In this document: in pieces, positions 25,591 through 34,524 of the stretch | Position numbering within the stretch: position 1 is the stretch's first letter | Layout of the letters: each line of letters starts with the position of its first letter | NCBI GenBank assembly: GCA_023386235.1 | Contig: JAEWKC010000028.1 | Coordinates: 1 to 64,000 of the forward strand | Direction of reading: 5' to 3' | DNA from: Bacteroidota bacterium | Lineage (GTDB): Bacteria; Bacteroidota; Bacteroidia; Chitinophagales; Chitinophagaceae | Length of the DNA: 64,000 nucleotides | Position numbers and translations under genes: made by a program | The notes under the pieces: generated by a model | Seen by the model: the letters and a program-made list of their open reading frames with translations, nothing else | What the model was told of the DNA's origin: nothing | The model's database searches: none

Positions 25591-26115
25591 TTACCGCAAA
25601 CTAATTTCTCTCATTAGCTTCCACTTATTGTTTGTAAACTTATAAATACCTACTGTATTTACTACAAATTTTTCATTAAAAGGTTTGTGCTGATATTCTT
25701 CCCAGGCTTTTTCAAAATTTTCGGGGGTAAGGTCTCTGTAAGCTACTGTTATGTGCGGATGAAAATTTTTATACGGAGTAAAATAAAAAAATTCATTTAA
25801 CTCATTATACAATCTATTTAAAGGTTCGCTGTATTCCGGATGAATGTAAATAACCGGGTTTCTTCTATTGGCAAATGTCTGAAAAGAATTTAACTCTAAC
25901 TCAAAAGCCGATTCATCTAATTTGATATATGAAAAATTATTTAGTAAGAGATCTTCTTTTTCTTCAGGAAACTTAAAAGGCGGAATAATGGTTATATGAG
26001 GAAAATTATTAAATGCTTTTACACTTTCAAAGCGCTCGGCGAAGTCTTTGCTGATGGAGCGGATCTTCTCTGAAAGTTCTTGTTGGGGTGCTATTGCTAT
26101 GAAGTATAAATTCAT
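25591..26115 (-). CDS. 2'-5' RNA ligase family protein (2H phosphoesterase), second copy
   Basis: A 174-residue 2H phosphoesterase with the two HxT motifs in FPHITIIPPF (about residue 40) and HPHITVAYRD (about residue 126). The start at 26115 (MNLYFIAIAP) is preferred because the first beta strand begins there; the frame is open 11 codons further. It is only distantly similar to the protein at 4271-4870. The substrate is unknown. It is convergent with the permease gene and stands downstream of the terminator at 26165-26188. Confidence 0.82.
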   Translation of the reverse strand: MNLYFIAIAPQQELSEKIRSISKDFAERFESVKAFNNFPHITIIPPFKFPEEKEDLLLNNFSYIKLDESAFELELNSFQTFANRRNPVIYIHPEYSEPLNRLYNELNEFFYFTPYKNFHPHITVAYRDLTPENFEKAWEEYQHKPFNEKFVVNTVGIYKFTNNKWKLMREISLR

Positions 26116-26156
26116 ATAAAAATGTACTGTGATTTTACCGTCACACAAGTAAAGTT

Positions 26157-26188
26157 AAAATAAAATACCGGAACGCGAGCTCCGGTAT
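26157..26188 (-). terminator. Rho-independent terminator of the DHS-like gene
   Basis: On the minus strand, ATACCGGA (26188-26181) pairs perfectly with TCCGGTAT (26172-26165), followed by a T-rich tail (ATTTTATTTTAAC). It ends the transcript of the gene at 26213-27184. Confidence 0.8.
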
Positions 26189-26212
26189 GTAAAATATTAT
26201 TTCTAAAAATTA

Positions 26213-27184
26213 TTATTGACCTAAGATCCAGGCAAATATCAATGGCGCTACAATGGTAGCATCACTTTCTACAATATATTTAGGCGTATGAATATCCAGT
26301 TTGCCCCAGGTAATTTTTTCATTGGGAACAGCTCCTGAATAAGAACCGTAAGAAGTAGTGGAATCAGATATCTGGCAGAAATAAGACCAGAAAGGTACAT
26401 CGTGCCATTCCAAATCCTGATACATCATTGGCACTACGCAAATAGGAAAGTCTCCGGCAATTCCTCCACCGATCTGGAAGAAGCCAACGCCTTTGCCACC
26501 GCTGTTTTCACGATACCAATCGGTTAAATACATCATGTATTCAATACCTGATTTTACGGTGCCTGCTTTCAATTCGCCTTTTATACAATAGCTGGCAAAA
26601 ATATTTCCCGTAGTGCTGTCTTCCCAACCCGGCACTATGATAGGCAGATTTTTTTCGGCGGCAGCCAGTATCCAGCTGTCTTTAGGATCAATTTCATAGT
26701 ATTGTTGCAGCTCTCCGCTTTTTACTACCTGGTACAAAAACTCATGTGGAAAATAGCGTTCTCCTTTGGCTTCAGCATCTCTCCATACTTTTTCCAAATG
26801 CTTCTGCAAACGCCTGAAAGCTTCTTCTTCGGGTATGCAGGTATCGGTAACTCTGTTGTAGTGGTTTTCCAGCAATTCCCATTCTTGCTGTGGCGTAAGA
26901 TCTCTGTACTCGGGTACACGCTTGTAATGCGAATGCGCTACAAGGTTCATCACATCTTCTTCCAGATTGGCTCCTGTACAGGAGATGATAGCTACTTTGT
27001 CCTGGCGAATCATTTCGGCCAAAGAAATGCCCAGCTCAGCGGTACTCATGGCACCGGCCAGGGATATCAGCATTTTTCCGCCTTCGTTTAAATGTGTTTC
27101 GTAACCCTTAGCGGCATCCATTAAAGCGGCCGCATTGAAATGCCTGTAATTATGTTCTATAAATTGTGAAACCGGACCTTTCAT
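26213..27184 (-). CDS. Deoxyhypusine synthase family protein
   Basis: A 323-residue homologue of deoxyhypusine synthase. Visible family features are MLISLAGAMSTAELG, SCTGANLEEDV, YFPHEF, VGFFQIGGGIAGDFPICV (NAD-site region), DSTTSYGSYSGAVPNE and the active-site lysine K295 in TWGKL, which in the eukaryotic enzyme carries the butylamine intermediate. Bacteria lack eIF5A, so the product is probably a polyamine or related compound; some bacterial homologues act in spermidine or homospermidine-type synthesis. No polyamine gene is adjacent. It forms a single-gene unit with its own terminator. Confidence 0.88.
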   Translation of the reverse strand: MKGPVSQFIEHNYRHFNAAALMDAAKGYETHLNEGGKMLISLAGAMSTAELGISLAEMIRQDKVAIISCTGANLEEDVMNLVAHSHYKRVPEYRDLTPQQEWELLENHYNRVTDTCIPEEEAFRRLQKHLEKVWRDAEAKGERYFPHEFLYQVVKSGELQQYYEIDPKDSWILAAAEKNLPIIVPGWEDSTTGNIFASYCIKGELKAGTVKSGIEYMMYLTDWYRENSGGKGVGFFQIGGGIAGDFPICVVPMMYQDLEWHDVPFWSYFCQISDSTTSYGSYSGAVPNEKITWGKLDIHTPKYIVESDATIVAPLIFAWILGQ

Positions 27185-27277
27185 ATTAATTAGTTTTATG
27201 TGTTTTTTGTTATAATGTTATCTAGTTATTGAGTTATGATGTTACTGCTACGTTTCTGAATTCTCTTTCCAACTTCT

Positions 27278-29023
27278 CTATCTCAGCCAGCTGGATGGGT
27301 TCAATTCATTTCCTTTATCGTCGCTTACCATAAATAACATAGAAGGTTTTCCATATTCTCCCATACGCATGTTGCCGAGATGTGTTCCGGATTGTACATT
27401 CTGACCCTTGCTTACCGAAACGCTTGCCAGGTGATTGTAAGTAGTGAAATATTTACCGTGCCTTACAATTACTGTATAGCCATCATCCATATTGATAACA
27501 ACGGATACTATGCCGTTAGCTACAGATCTAACACCTGGGTCGCCATTAGAAGTAATCTCTATTCCCGGATTGTATTCACGAATTTTGGAACCCGGCAATG
27601 TATAGTTGCCAAATGGCTGGCTTACATAACCCGATGCGGGCCATGGTAATCCGCCTCTGTTTTTCTCAAAGTCGAGCGACTGTGTCATGTTTTCTTTTGA
27701 AGATTCCAAAACGTTGTAGCTTCTTCCCATGTTGGTAGCAACCTGCCTGTTCTCTTCTCTTACTTCCTGTTCTACTCTACGTTTTATTTCTTCCTGACTT
27801 TCCTGCTGTACAGCGGCAGTGCTCACATTTGTTGCGGCGTTTTCTTTTTCTATTTTCTCCAGTTGCTCTTTCGCTTTGGTTTCTTCTGCTCTTTTCCTGG
27901 CCAGATCGCGCGCGTTGGCTTCATCTATGGCTTTGTTTCTTTCTTCAATGCGTCTTAGTTGTCTGTCTCTTTCAGCCTGTCGTTCTTTATCTGCCTTTTC
28001 GCGTGCCAGTCTTTCTTCCATTGCCCTCTTTTCTCTTTCCTGTCTTTCTGCACGTTCTGCTTTTTCCTTGGCTATTCTTTCTTCGGTAAGTTTTCTCTGC
28101 CGTTCAGCTTCGGCGGCGGCTTTCGCTGCTTCTTCCCGTTCTCTGCGTTCTCTTTCTACCTGTGCCTGACGCTCCCGGCGTTCCCGTTCTACTTTTTCGG
28201 CGGCGGCTTTTTCGGCAGCAACTCTGGCCAGTCTTTCCTGTTCAGCGATTCTTGCCGCGGCAATGCGCGCCAGTCTTTCTTGTTCTTGTCTCTGCGCTTC
28301 GGCAATTTCTTTCCTGATCACATCCTGTAATACCCTGCGCAATTGATCTCTGCGCTTTTCCCGGTCTGCAATTTCTACTGCTAAATCGCCTTCCTGGGCT
28401 ATCAGTTGCTTGATGGTTTCGTCCTTTTCAATCTTATCAGATTCCAGGCCTTTTAACTGTGTGCTTTGTGTGTTGAGCGCGGTATTTTTATTGCCTTTCA
28501 GGTTTGCTATATCATTCAACTTACCTTGTATAAGTGTTTGAGTAGATTTAATATCACTTACCTGCGCGTCTCTGTAGCTTCTGTAGCTTTTGAGATATTG
28601 CATACGCTTATAGGCATCATTAAAAGAATTGGCAGAAAAAAGAAAATTAATATAATCGTAGCTATTTCTTCTTTTATAAGCTTCCACCAGACTTTTAGCA
28701 TAATTGCTTTTTAACGTGTCGAGTTCTTTTCTGTATTTATTCAATTCTGTATTGTAGGCCACAATCTGCTGGTCGAGATTTTTAATATCCTTACTGATAT
28801 TATTGATCAATGTCTGACGCATGGCAATTTTTTCTTCGATCATTTTAAGCTGTCCCAAAGACGCTTTATGCGTTTTTTTTACCTGCGAAAGGTTGGTATT
28901 AAGCTCGGTAAGTTCTCTCTGTAATGCGCGCTGTTCTGCTCTGATTTGCTCTTTGGTCTGCGCAAAAGAAAATTGAGATATGGTGATGAAAAAAATAAAT
29001 AAACCTGTTAACTTTCTAATCAT
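27278..29023 (-). CDS. EnvC-like murein hydrolase activator, M23 domain
   Basis: A 581-residue exported protein. A signal peptide (1-21, ending SFAQ) is followed by a long coiled coil (about 22-240), then a very Arg/Glu/Ala-rich charged helix (about 245-400, repeated ERLAR and RERRER). The C-terminus (about 450-581) is an M23/LytM domain (GLPWPASGYVSQPFG, GIEITSNGDPG, VIVRHGKYFTTYNHL). The usual zinc HxxxD and HxH residues are replaced here (GIEIT; YNHL lacks the second histidine), so it is probably catalytically dead and activates amidases during cell division, as EnvC does. It closes the ispF-dut-DUF4292 gene run. Confidence 0.9.
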   Translation of the reverse strand: MIRKLTGLFIFFITISQFSFAQTKEQIRAEQRALQRELTELNTNLSQVKKTHKASLGQLKMIEEKIAMRQTLINNISKDIKNLDQQIVAYNTELNKYRKELDTLKSNYAKSLVEAYKRRNSYDYINFLFSANSFNDAYKRMQYLKSYRSYRDAQVSDIKSTQTLIQGKLNDIANLKGNKNTALNTQSTQLKGLESDKIEKDETIKQLIAQEGDLAVEIADREKRRDQLRRVLQDVIRKEIAEAQRQEQERLARIAAARIAEQERLARVAAEKAAAEKVERERRERQAQVERERREREEAAKAAAEAERQRKLTEERIAKEKAERAERQEREKRAMEERLAREKADKERQAERDRQLRRIEERNKAIDEANARDLARKRAEETKAKEQLEKIEKENAATNVSTAAVQQESQEEIKRRVEQEVREENRQVATNMGRSYNVLESSKENMTQSLDFEKNRGGLPWPASGYVSQPFGNYTLPGSKIREYNPGIEITSNGDPGVRSVANGIVSVVINMDDGYTVIVRHGKYFTTYNHLASVSVSKGQNVQSGTHLGNMRMGEYGKPSMLFMVSDDKGNELNPSSWLR

Positions 29024-29095
29024 TTACTTACATTGGTTTAATCGCACGAAGATAACGATAAAACCTTTAGTTTAATTGTTTAGTAATTATTAAAA

Positions 29096-29908
29096 TTAAC
29101 CTTCAGAAAAGTTTTTGGGAATGCTGAAAGGAAAGGAAAGCGTTGTATTAAATACCGGTTCTCTATAGGTAATATTTACCTTAGTAATAGCATTACCGTC
29201 ATTTACAACTACATTTCTACCATGAGAAAAATCTTTTCCGTTGAGCTGCCGGTAATCGGTGTAAATGATATCGCTGCTTCTGTTGGTGTTGCTTTCTACT
29301 ATCCTGGATGCAGATAAAGTAATAGTATTGTTCTGATTCTTGTGTAAGGTAACAAGATTGTTAAATAAAGCAGTTTTAATCATCAGCTGTAAAGCATTAT
29401 CTGTAACTTTATACGATTCTACGGTTCCTTCTGCCATTACCGCATTACCCATCAGCAAATCTTGTAAGTCTTTAAAACCAAGCGGAAACTGTACTACATT
29501 TTGTAAGTAGGATATATTTCTGCGAACAATTTTGCTTTGTAATTTATCTAAAAGCAGCACGCTATCGGGCGTGATCATCGCCCTGAAAACCTCAATGCCA
29601 AAAGGCCCTGTAACAGAAACCCAAATCGCTTTATCTTTTTGCATTCTTAGTGTACCGTTCACACTCTGATTTAGCTTAGGGCTTTGTATATCAATAGATA
29701 GCTTTGAAGAAAAGGTATTGAAATCTAATTTTTCCGTCAACAATCTGTTGTGCGTACTTAATGCAAACTGCTTTTCTGCATCGGACGCTTCATCAACTAC
29801 CACTTTTTCCGTGTTTAAAACCGGAGATTGTGTCTGTGTTTTTTTCACTGTTTTGCAAGATGCAACAGTAAATAATACCACAAGAATATATATATAATGA
29901 ATTTTCAT
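29096..29908 (-). CDS. DUF4292 lipoprotein
   Basis: A 270-residue lipoprotein with lipobox cysteine C18 (FTVASC). The body is beta-rich (FSSKLSIDIQSPKLNQSVNGTLRMQKDKAIWVSVTGP in part, then a long alternating sheet), as in DUF4292 proteins, whose fold recalls LolA/LolB lipoprotein carriers. Its role is not established. In Bacteroidota this family is commonly found between a TPR or dut gene and an EnvC-like gene, as here, which hints at an envelope biogenesis role. Confidence 0.82.
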   Translation of the reverse strand: MKIHYIYILVVLFTVASCKTVKKTQTQSPVLNTEKVVVDEASDAEKQFALSTHNRLLTEKLDFNTFSSKLSIDIQSPKLNQSVNGTLRMQKDKAIWVSVTGPFGIEVFRAMITPDSVLLLDKLQSKIVRRNISYLQNVVQFPLGFKDLQDLLMGNAVMAEGTVESYKVTDNALQLMIKTALFNNLVTLHKNQNNTITLSASRIVESNTNRSSDIIYTDYRQLNGKDFSHGRNVVVNDGNAITKVNITYREPVFNTTLSFPFSIPKNFSEG

Positions 29909-29956
29909 GTTTTACTTTCTGTTTAGCTTATTTGGATATAAAAAATAAGTTGTAAA

Positions 29957-30391
29957 TTACACTTTACCTGTGTGGCCAAAACCTCCGGCTCCCCTGTGGG
30001 TGTCGCTTAACTCATCAACTTCCAGCCAGCTAATCATTTCTACCTTTTGTATAACCATTTGAGCAATCCTGTCGGCAGGTTGTATGGTTTGTTGTTCGTT
30101 AGATAAATTTACAATTATCACTTTTACTTCGCCTCTATAATCCGCGTCAATGGTGCCGGGCGTGTTCAGACAGGTTAATCCCTGCTTTATAGCCAATCCG
30201 CTCCTCGGTCTTACCTGCGCTTCGTATCCAATGGGAATTTCCAGGAACAAGCCGGTGGGTATCAGCGTTCTTTGCATAGGTTCTAAAACTACAGGCTCTG
30301 TAATATCGGCTCTCAGATCCATTCCGGATGAACCTTCTGTAGCGTAATGTGGTAAAGGATTAGATGATTTGTTAATTATTTTTATCTGCAT
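29957..30391 (-). CDS. dut: dUTP diphosphatase
   Basis: A 144-residue trimeric dUTPase. All five motifs are present: EGSSGMDLRADI (1), RPRSGLAIK (2), NTPGTIDADYRGEV (3, with the uracil-binding hairpin and catalytic Asp), RIAQMVIQ (4) and the C-terminal RGAGGFGHTG (5). It hydrolyses dUTP to dUMP and pyrophosphate, which keeps uracil out of DNA and feeds thymidylate synthesis. It starts 10 nt after ispF on the same strand. Confidence 0.97.
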   Translation of the reverse strand: MQIKIINKSSNPLPHYATEGSSGMDLRADITEPVVLEPMQRTLIPTGLFLEIPIGYEAQVRPRSGLAIKQGLTCLNTPGTIDADYRGEVKVIIVNLSNEQQTIQPADRIAQMVIQKVEMISWLEVDELSDTHRGAGGFGHTGKV

Positions 30392-30401
30392 AAAAGATCT
30401 T

Positions 30402-30881
30402 TTATATTTTTTGAAGTAAAATCACAGCATGTGCGGTGAGGCCTTCCTCTCTTCCTACAAAACCCATTTCTTCTGTAGTGGTCGCTTTTATAGAAACATC
30501 TGCAACCGCAAGGTTTAAAACGGAAGCGATTGTTTGCTGCATTTCTGCTATATATGGTTTAATTTTAGGTTTCTGTAAACAAAGAGAGGAATCTATATTT
30601 ACAATGGTATAGCCCTTCTGTTTTATTAGTTCAAAACTTTCTTTGAGTAAAATTTTGCTGTCGATATCTTTATATTTATCGCTGGTGTCAGGGAAATGGG
30701 TACCTATATCTCCTAAGCCCAATGCGCCCAGCATGGCATCGCAAATAGCGTGAAGTAACACATCTCCGTCGCTATGCCCAAGGCTGCCTTTATCATGCGG
30801 AATTTTTATGCCGCCAATCCACAAGTCTCTTCCTGCTACTAATTGGTGGAAGTCTATTCCATACCCTATTCTAATCTGCAT
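30402..30881 (-). CDS. ispF: 2-C-methyl-D-erythritol 2,4-cyclodiphosphate synthase
   Basis: A 159-residue enzyme of the non-mevalonate isoprenoid pathway. It converts CDP-methylerythritol 2-phosphate to the cyclic diphosphate. The metal site is in RIGYGIDFHQL (Asp and His) with a third His in LLHAICDAML. GHSDGDV, DIGTHFPDTS and the C-terminal KATTTEEMGFVGREEG are diagnostic. The length is standard. It is the first gene of a run leading into dut, DUF4292 and the EnvC-like gene. Confidence 0.97.
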   Translation of the reverse strand: MQIRIGYGIDFHQLVAGRDLWIGGIKIPHDKGSLGHSDGDVLLHAICDAMLGALGLGDIGTHFPDTSDKYKDIDSKILLKESFELIKQKGYTIVNIDSSLCLQKPKIKPYIAEMQQTIASVLNLAVADVSIKATTTEEMGFVGREEGLTAHAVILLQKI

Positions 30882-31018
30882 AATTTGTATATTATCGGGT
30901 AAAAATAATGATTAATTATGAATTGCAGGTATTGAAAGGACATAGACGATTTGGGACTTTCTTTTTAATACGATGGTTCACACAAAAAAGCCGAAACAAG
31001 AGAGAAAAGAAAACTTAC

Positions 31019-31573
31019 CTAAAAATAAATATCAACATAATCTATGGTGCCATTGTTGTAGCAACTTTGCATATTCTGCAGTCGCCAGTATTTGCGATTC
31101 TTGGTAGATAGAAAAGTTTGTTTCCCCACTTTTGTACATTCAGTTTCTTTGGTAGGGTTTCTGCTAAGGTTTACTGCAATGGTACCGTCAAACTCCAACT
31201 GCAGCGGGCTGATCATTTTTGCAATGCCGTCTACTTTTACATAGCCAAGTGCAGCGCTCTTCTGTTCTCCAGAAATTTTGTAAACATTTGGCTCATCGGT
31301 TTTAGTAAATTTTATTTTACCCGGATTGTCCCAACTTATCCATTGCAATGTAAGATTGTGCATCCCGGATATATCCGGCAAATTGCTTGTATCTTTACTC
31401 ACCACTTCCTCGGATACTACCGTATCGTTTTGTAAAACAGTATCGGGAGCCACCACAGTGTCTGCTACAATTGTAGTTGAAGCTGTATCAATCGTATTAC
31501 TTTCTCCCTGTTGATTTTGACAAGACGCAAAAAAAGCAACCGACGCTACGAAATAAGACAAATGCTTTTTCAT
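31019..31573 (-). CDS. Hypothetical lipoprotein
   Basis: A 184-residue lipoprotein of unknown family, started at 31573 (MKKHLSYFVA), with lipobox cysteine C18 (FFASC). Residues 20-70 are a Thr/Val/Asp-rich linker with repeated DTVV-like units. Residues 75-184 form a compact beta-rich domain with three cysteines, including a pair near the C-terminus (CTKVGKQTF and QSCYN) that could form a disulfide. The role is not recognisable. It follows the metallophosphoesterase gene by 76 nt. Confidence 0.7.
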   Translation of the reverse strand: MKKHLSYFVASVAFFASCQNQQGESNTIDTASTTIVADTVVAPDTVLQNDTVVSEEVVSKDTSNLPDISGMHNLTLQWISWDNPGKIKFTKTDEPNVYKISGEQKSAALGYVKVDGIAKMISPLQLEFDGTIAVNLSRNPTKETECTKVGKQTFLSTKNRKYWRLQNMQSCYNNGTIDYVDIYF

Positions 31574-31649
31574 CTGCATATTTTTTATATTTCTATGTAA
31601 AATGACGTTTTATTTTTTCACACGCACCAATATTATGCCACAGTAGAAT

Positions 31650-32741
31650 TTATGTCATAAGTGATTGAAGCTCCTTTTCTTCCAGTACTACTCTATGGCA
31701 GGGCGCATCGTTTTTGCTTTCCCATTTTATTAGTCTGATATATCCCGATTCCAGCTCAATACCGGTAATATCTCCATCTGAAAAACAGCAGCATCCTGTG
31801 TTGAAATAACCCGATTGCATGCTTAAAAAATCAGTTTTAACCACAGCGAAATTTCTCTTTAGTGATTTTGTCTGATTATCTAAATCGGTAAACAAAACAT
31901 TATCGTTGTTCTTCTTTGCGCGCTGCATGTCTCTGAATAATCTTTCTATGTAGGTGAGCGACTCAAACACTGCCTGGTGCGTATGCCCGGTGATGAGCAG
32001 AGTATTTTCTTTGGTGGCAGACCATTCATACATAATCTGATTATGAATGGTTTTCTTGTAAATGCTGTTGGAAGGCTCGTTAGGATTGATGCGCAAATAA
32101 GCTTGCAAAGGCGCCCAAATATTAGCTACAAAAAATTTAGTAAACTTGTTCCCGTCGCTGCGGGCATCGCCCTGGTGGCCGTGCGTGCAAAAAATATTCA
32201 GCGCTTTTTCATTGATTTGGGTAGATAAAACCACGCCTTCATGCACTTTTATTTTTTTACCATAAATTATTTCCAGTTCCAATGGTGCTAAAGGTCCATA
32301 TTTCCAATAAAGATCGTGGTTACCAAAGATCTTTACAAAAGCATCGCGGCGTAAAAACTTCTTTTCCAGTTCAAATGCTTTCTTATTGTTTTTTATAACC
32401 GAAACGGTTGAGTTTTCCCATAGCTCTTCACAATCGCCCAGGTTCACAAAAATAAAGCCCTGCTTGTTGTAATACTCTAACGCGGTTAGGTAGTTTTCTT
32501 CAGATGCGGCAAAATCATCGGCACCGTTTCTTCTGCCTTTATGCTGGTCAGAAAAAATAATGAACTTGTCCTTCCATGCATCGAAGTGAATTTGCAAGCC
32601 GTTTTTTTCGGGCTCGGTAAGAATAGAGCTAAATAAATTGGTAAGAGACTGGTAAATTCTATCTTTATCGGGCTGCGAAGTAAATTGATTACTAATCCAG
32701 AGAATTGGTCTTCTTAATAAATAAATGAACAATTTTCTCAT
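31650..32741 (-). CDS. Metallophosphoesterase
   Basis: A 363-residue calcineurin-like phosphoesterase. The metal-binding motifs appear in order: IIFSDQHKG (Asp, His), NLGDCEELW, IFGNHDLYW, CTHGHQGD and ITGHTHQAV. The first 30 residues are basic and amphipathic (RKLFIYLLRRPILWISNQF), so it may sit at the inner membrane. The substrate is unknown; relatives act on UDP-diacylglucosamine, nucleotides or phosphoproteins. It follows ftsY on the same strand with a 36-nt gap. Confidence 0.87.
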   Translation of the reverse strand: MRKLFIYLLRRPILWISNQFTSQPDKDRIYQSLTNLFSSILTEPEKNGLQIHFDAWKDKFIIFSDQHKGRRNGADDFAASEENYLTALEYYNKQGFIFVNLGDCEELWENSTVSVIKNNKKAFELEKKFLRRDAFVKIFGNHDLYWKYGPLAPLELEIIYGKKIKVHEGVVLSTQINEKALNIFCTHGHQGDARSDGNKFTKFFVANIWAPLQAYLRINPNEPSNSIYKKTIHNQIMYEWSATKENTLLITGHTHQAVFESLTYIERLFRDMQRAKKNNDNVLFTDLDNQTKSLKRNFAVVKTDFLSMQSGYFNTGCCCFSDGDITGIELESGYIRLIKWESKNDAPCHRVVLEEKELQSLMT

Positions 32742-32777
32742 ATTCTCTAAATGGATTATTCATTGCAGGCTGATTAT

Positions 32778-33731
32778 TTATTTAAATAAACTGTCTACAA
32801 ATTCATGCTTGTCAAATATCAGCAGATCCTCAATTTTTTCTCCCACACCAATAAATTTTACGGGAATCATCATCTGGTGCGCGATGGCTAAAATAACACC
32901 CCCTTTTGCGGTTCCGTCCAGCTTTGTTACAGCCAGTGAGCTTACATTGGTTACTGCAGAAAATTGCTTAGCCTGTTCAAGCGCGTTCTGGCCGGTTGAC
33001 CCATCCAAAACCAACAATACGTCATGCGGCGCATCGGGAATTACTTTCTGGATAACTCTTTTAATTTTGTTCAGTTCATCCATTAAATGAGTTTTATTGT
33101 GCAGCCTGCCCGCCGTGTCTATAATTACCACATCTGTATTTCTTGAAACCGCGCTTAATACCGTATCATAGGCAACAGAGGCAGGATCGCTGCCCATGTC
33201 CTGCTTTACAATAGGCACATCTACACGCTCGCTCCAAATGGTCAGTTGGTCTACGGCGGCAGCCCTGAAGGTATCTGCTGCCCCCAGCAAAACACTGTTG
33301 CCCATTTTTTTGTAATTGTATGCCAGCTTACCAATTGTAGTGGTTTTCCCTACACCGTTTACGCCTACTACCAAAATTACATAAGGTTTTTTATCGGGCG
33401 GAATCGAGAAGTTTTTATAGGTTTGATCGAAAGCATCTACAATCATATCTTCAATTTCAGATTTAAGTATCCTGTTTAAATCATTTGTAGTTAAATATTT
33501 ATCTCGTTCTACTCGCGCTTCAATTCTTTTGATTATTTCAAGTGTAGTATCTACCCCTACATCCGACATGATGAGTGCGTCTTCCAGGTCGTCCAGCACT
33601 TCATCGTCAACTTTACTTTTCCCGGCTATAGCTTTAGACACTTTCGAAAAGAAATTCTCTTTGGTTTTCTCTAAACCATGATCCAAGCTTTCTTTTTCTT
33701 TAGAACCAAACAATTTTCCAAAAAAACTCAT
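32778..33731 (-). CDS. ftsY: Signal recognition particle receptor FtsY
   Basis: A 317-residue SRP GTPase that docks ribosome-SRP complexes at the inner membrane. Residues 1-25 form a short targeting region and about 25-105 the N-domain helices (LEDALIMSDVGVDTTLEI). The G domain carries VVGVNGVGKTTTIGKLAY (P-loop), DTFRAAAVDQL, IIDTAGRLHNKTHLMDELNK, TKLDGTAKGG and FIGVGEKIEDL. It has the short N-terminus usual in Bacteroidota and lacks the long acidic A domain of E. coli FtsY. It follows pyrE by 43 nt. Confidence 0.97.
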   Translation of the reverse strand: MSFFGKLFGSKEKESLDHGLEKTKENFFSKVSKAIAGKSKVDDEVLDDLEDALIMSDVGVDTTLEIIKRIEARVERDKYLTTNDLNRILKSEIEDMIVDAFDQTYKNFSIPPDKKPYVILVVGVNGVGKTTTIGKLAYNYKKMGNSVLLGAADTFRAAAVDQLTIWSERVDVPIVKQDMGSDPASVAYDTVLSAVSRNTDVVIIDTAGRLHNKTHLMDELNKIKRVIQKVIPDAPHDVLLVLDGSTGQNALEQAKQFSAVTNVSSLAVTKLDGTAKGGVILAIAHQMMIPVKFIGVGEKIEDLLIFDKHEFVDSLFK

Positions 33732-33774
33732 ATTATATAATTGATTATTAAGGTATTGCTATATCTGTTTTCTG

Positions 33775-34410
33775 TTAAATACCCCAGGCTGCGGGGTTTT
33801 CTCTCCATTTTTTTAGGGTTCCTTCTGTAGAAGCCGGTACAATTCCTTTTTGCAGTGCAAGTTCTATAAGTGTATTGTAATTAGTAAGCGATTTATATTC
33901 TACACCGTTTTCTTTAAAAAGTTCTTCCGCTGTTTCGTAACCGTAATTAAAAATAGAAACAATGCTTTGAACAATCAGTCCGCTTTTTTTAAGTATGTTT
34001 ACTACTTCCATGCTGCTTTTGCCTGTGGAGATTAAATCTTCAATAACCACTACTTTTTTATTTTCTTCGTAAAAGCCTTCTATCTGGTTTCCCAGTCCGT
34101 GATCTTTTGCTTTCGTTCTTACATATATCATAGGAAGCTTTAACTGATCGGCAGCCAAAGCACTCCAGGCTATGCCGGCGGTAGCCACCCCGGCAAGCAT
34201 CTCTGCATCGGGATAACTTTCATATATCAGGTTACTCATTTCACTTTTAATAAAATCCCTGATATAAGGAAAAGAAAGTATTTTACGATTATCGCAATAA
34301 ATAGGGCTCTTCCATCCGCTTGCCCAAGTAAAAGGATTGTCCACATTTAATCTTACAGCGCCCACCTGTAGCAATTTTTCTGCGATAGCGCTTTCATTGG
34401 AATGATTCAT
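33775..34410 (-). CDS. pyrE: Orotate phosphoribosyltransferase
   Basis: A 211-residue pyrimidine biosynthesis enzyme that joins orotate to PRPP to form orotidine 5'-phosphate. The PRPP motif is VVVIEDLISTGKSS. VRTKAKDHGLGNQIEG supplies the catalytic Lys loop, and FTWASGWKSPIYCDNRKILS binds orotate. The length is standard. It is divergent from the Nudix gene with 114 nt between the start codons, and it is followed by ftsY on the same strand. Confidence 0.96.
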   Translation of the reverse strand: MNHSNESAIAEKLLQVGAVRLNVDNPFTWASGWKSPIYCDNRKILSFPYIRDFIKSEMSNLIYESYPDAEMLAGVATAGIAWSALAADQLKLPMIYVRTKAKDHGLGNQIEGFYEENKKVVVIEDLISTGKSSMEVVNILKKSGLIVQSIVSIFNYGYETAEELFKENGVEYKSLTNYNTLIELALQKGIVPASTEGTLKKWRENPAAWGI

Positions 34411-34502
34411 TTATTATTGTCTTTATAGTTCAATTGGCACGAAGATAAATGAAATCTAATAAATTTGCACATAACTATAAGATAACAAAATATTACTAAA
34501 TT

Positions 34503-34510
34503 TATTTTTG
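34503..34510 (+). promoter_or_regulatory. -7 promoter element of the Nudix gene
   Basis: TATTTTTG is a perfect TAnnTTTG 14 nt before the start codon. A second perfect match, TAAATTTG, lies at 34460-34467 further upstream. No strong -33 was found for either. Confidence 0.4.
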
Positions 34511-34524
34511 AAAAAATCAGCTCA

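Noticed and set aside
27819..28330. Long frames antisense to the EnvC-like gene
   Set aside because: They are mirror images of the charged coiled-coil codons and show only Ser/Leu/Phe-rich low complexity.
30908..31111. 67-codon frame downstream of the hypothetical lipoprotein gene
   Set aside because: It overlaps the convergent lipoprotein gene and shows no family pattern or promoter.
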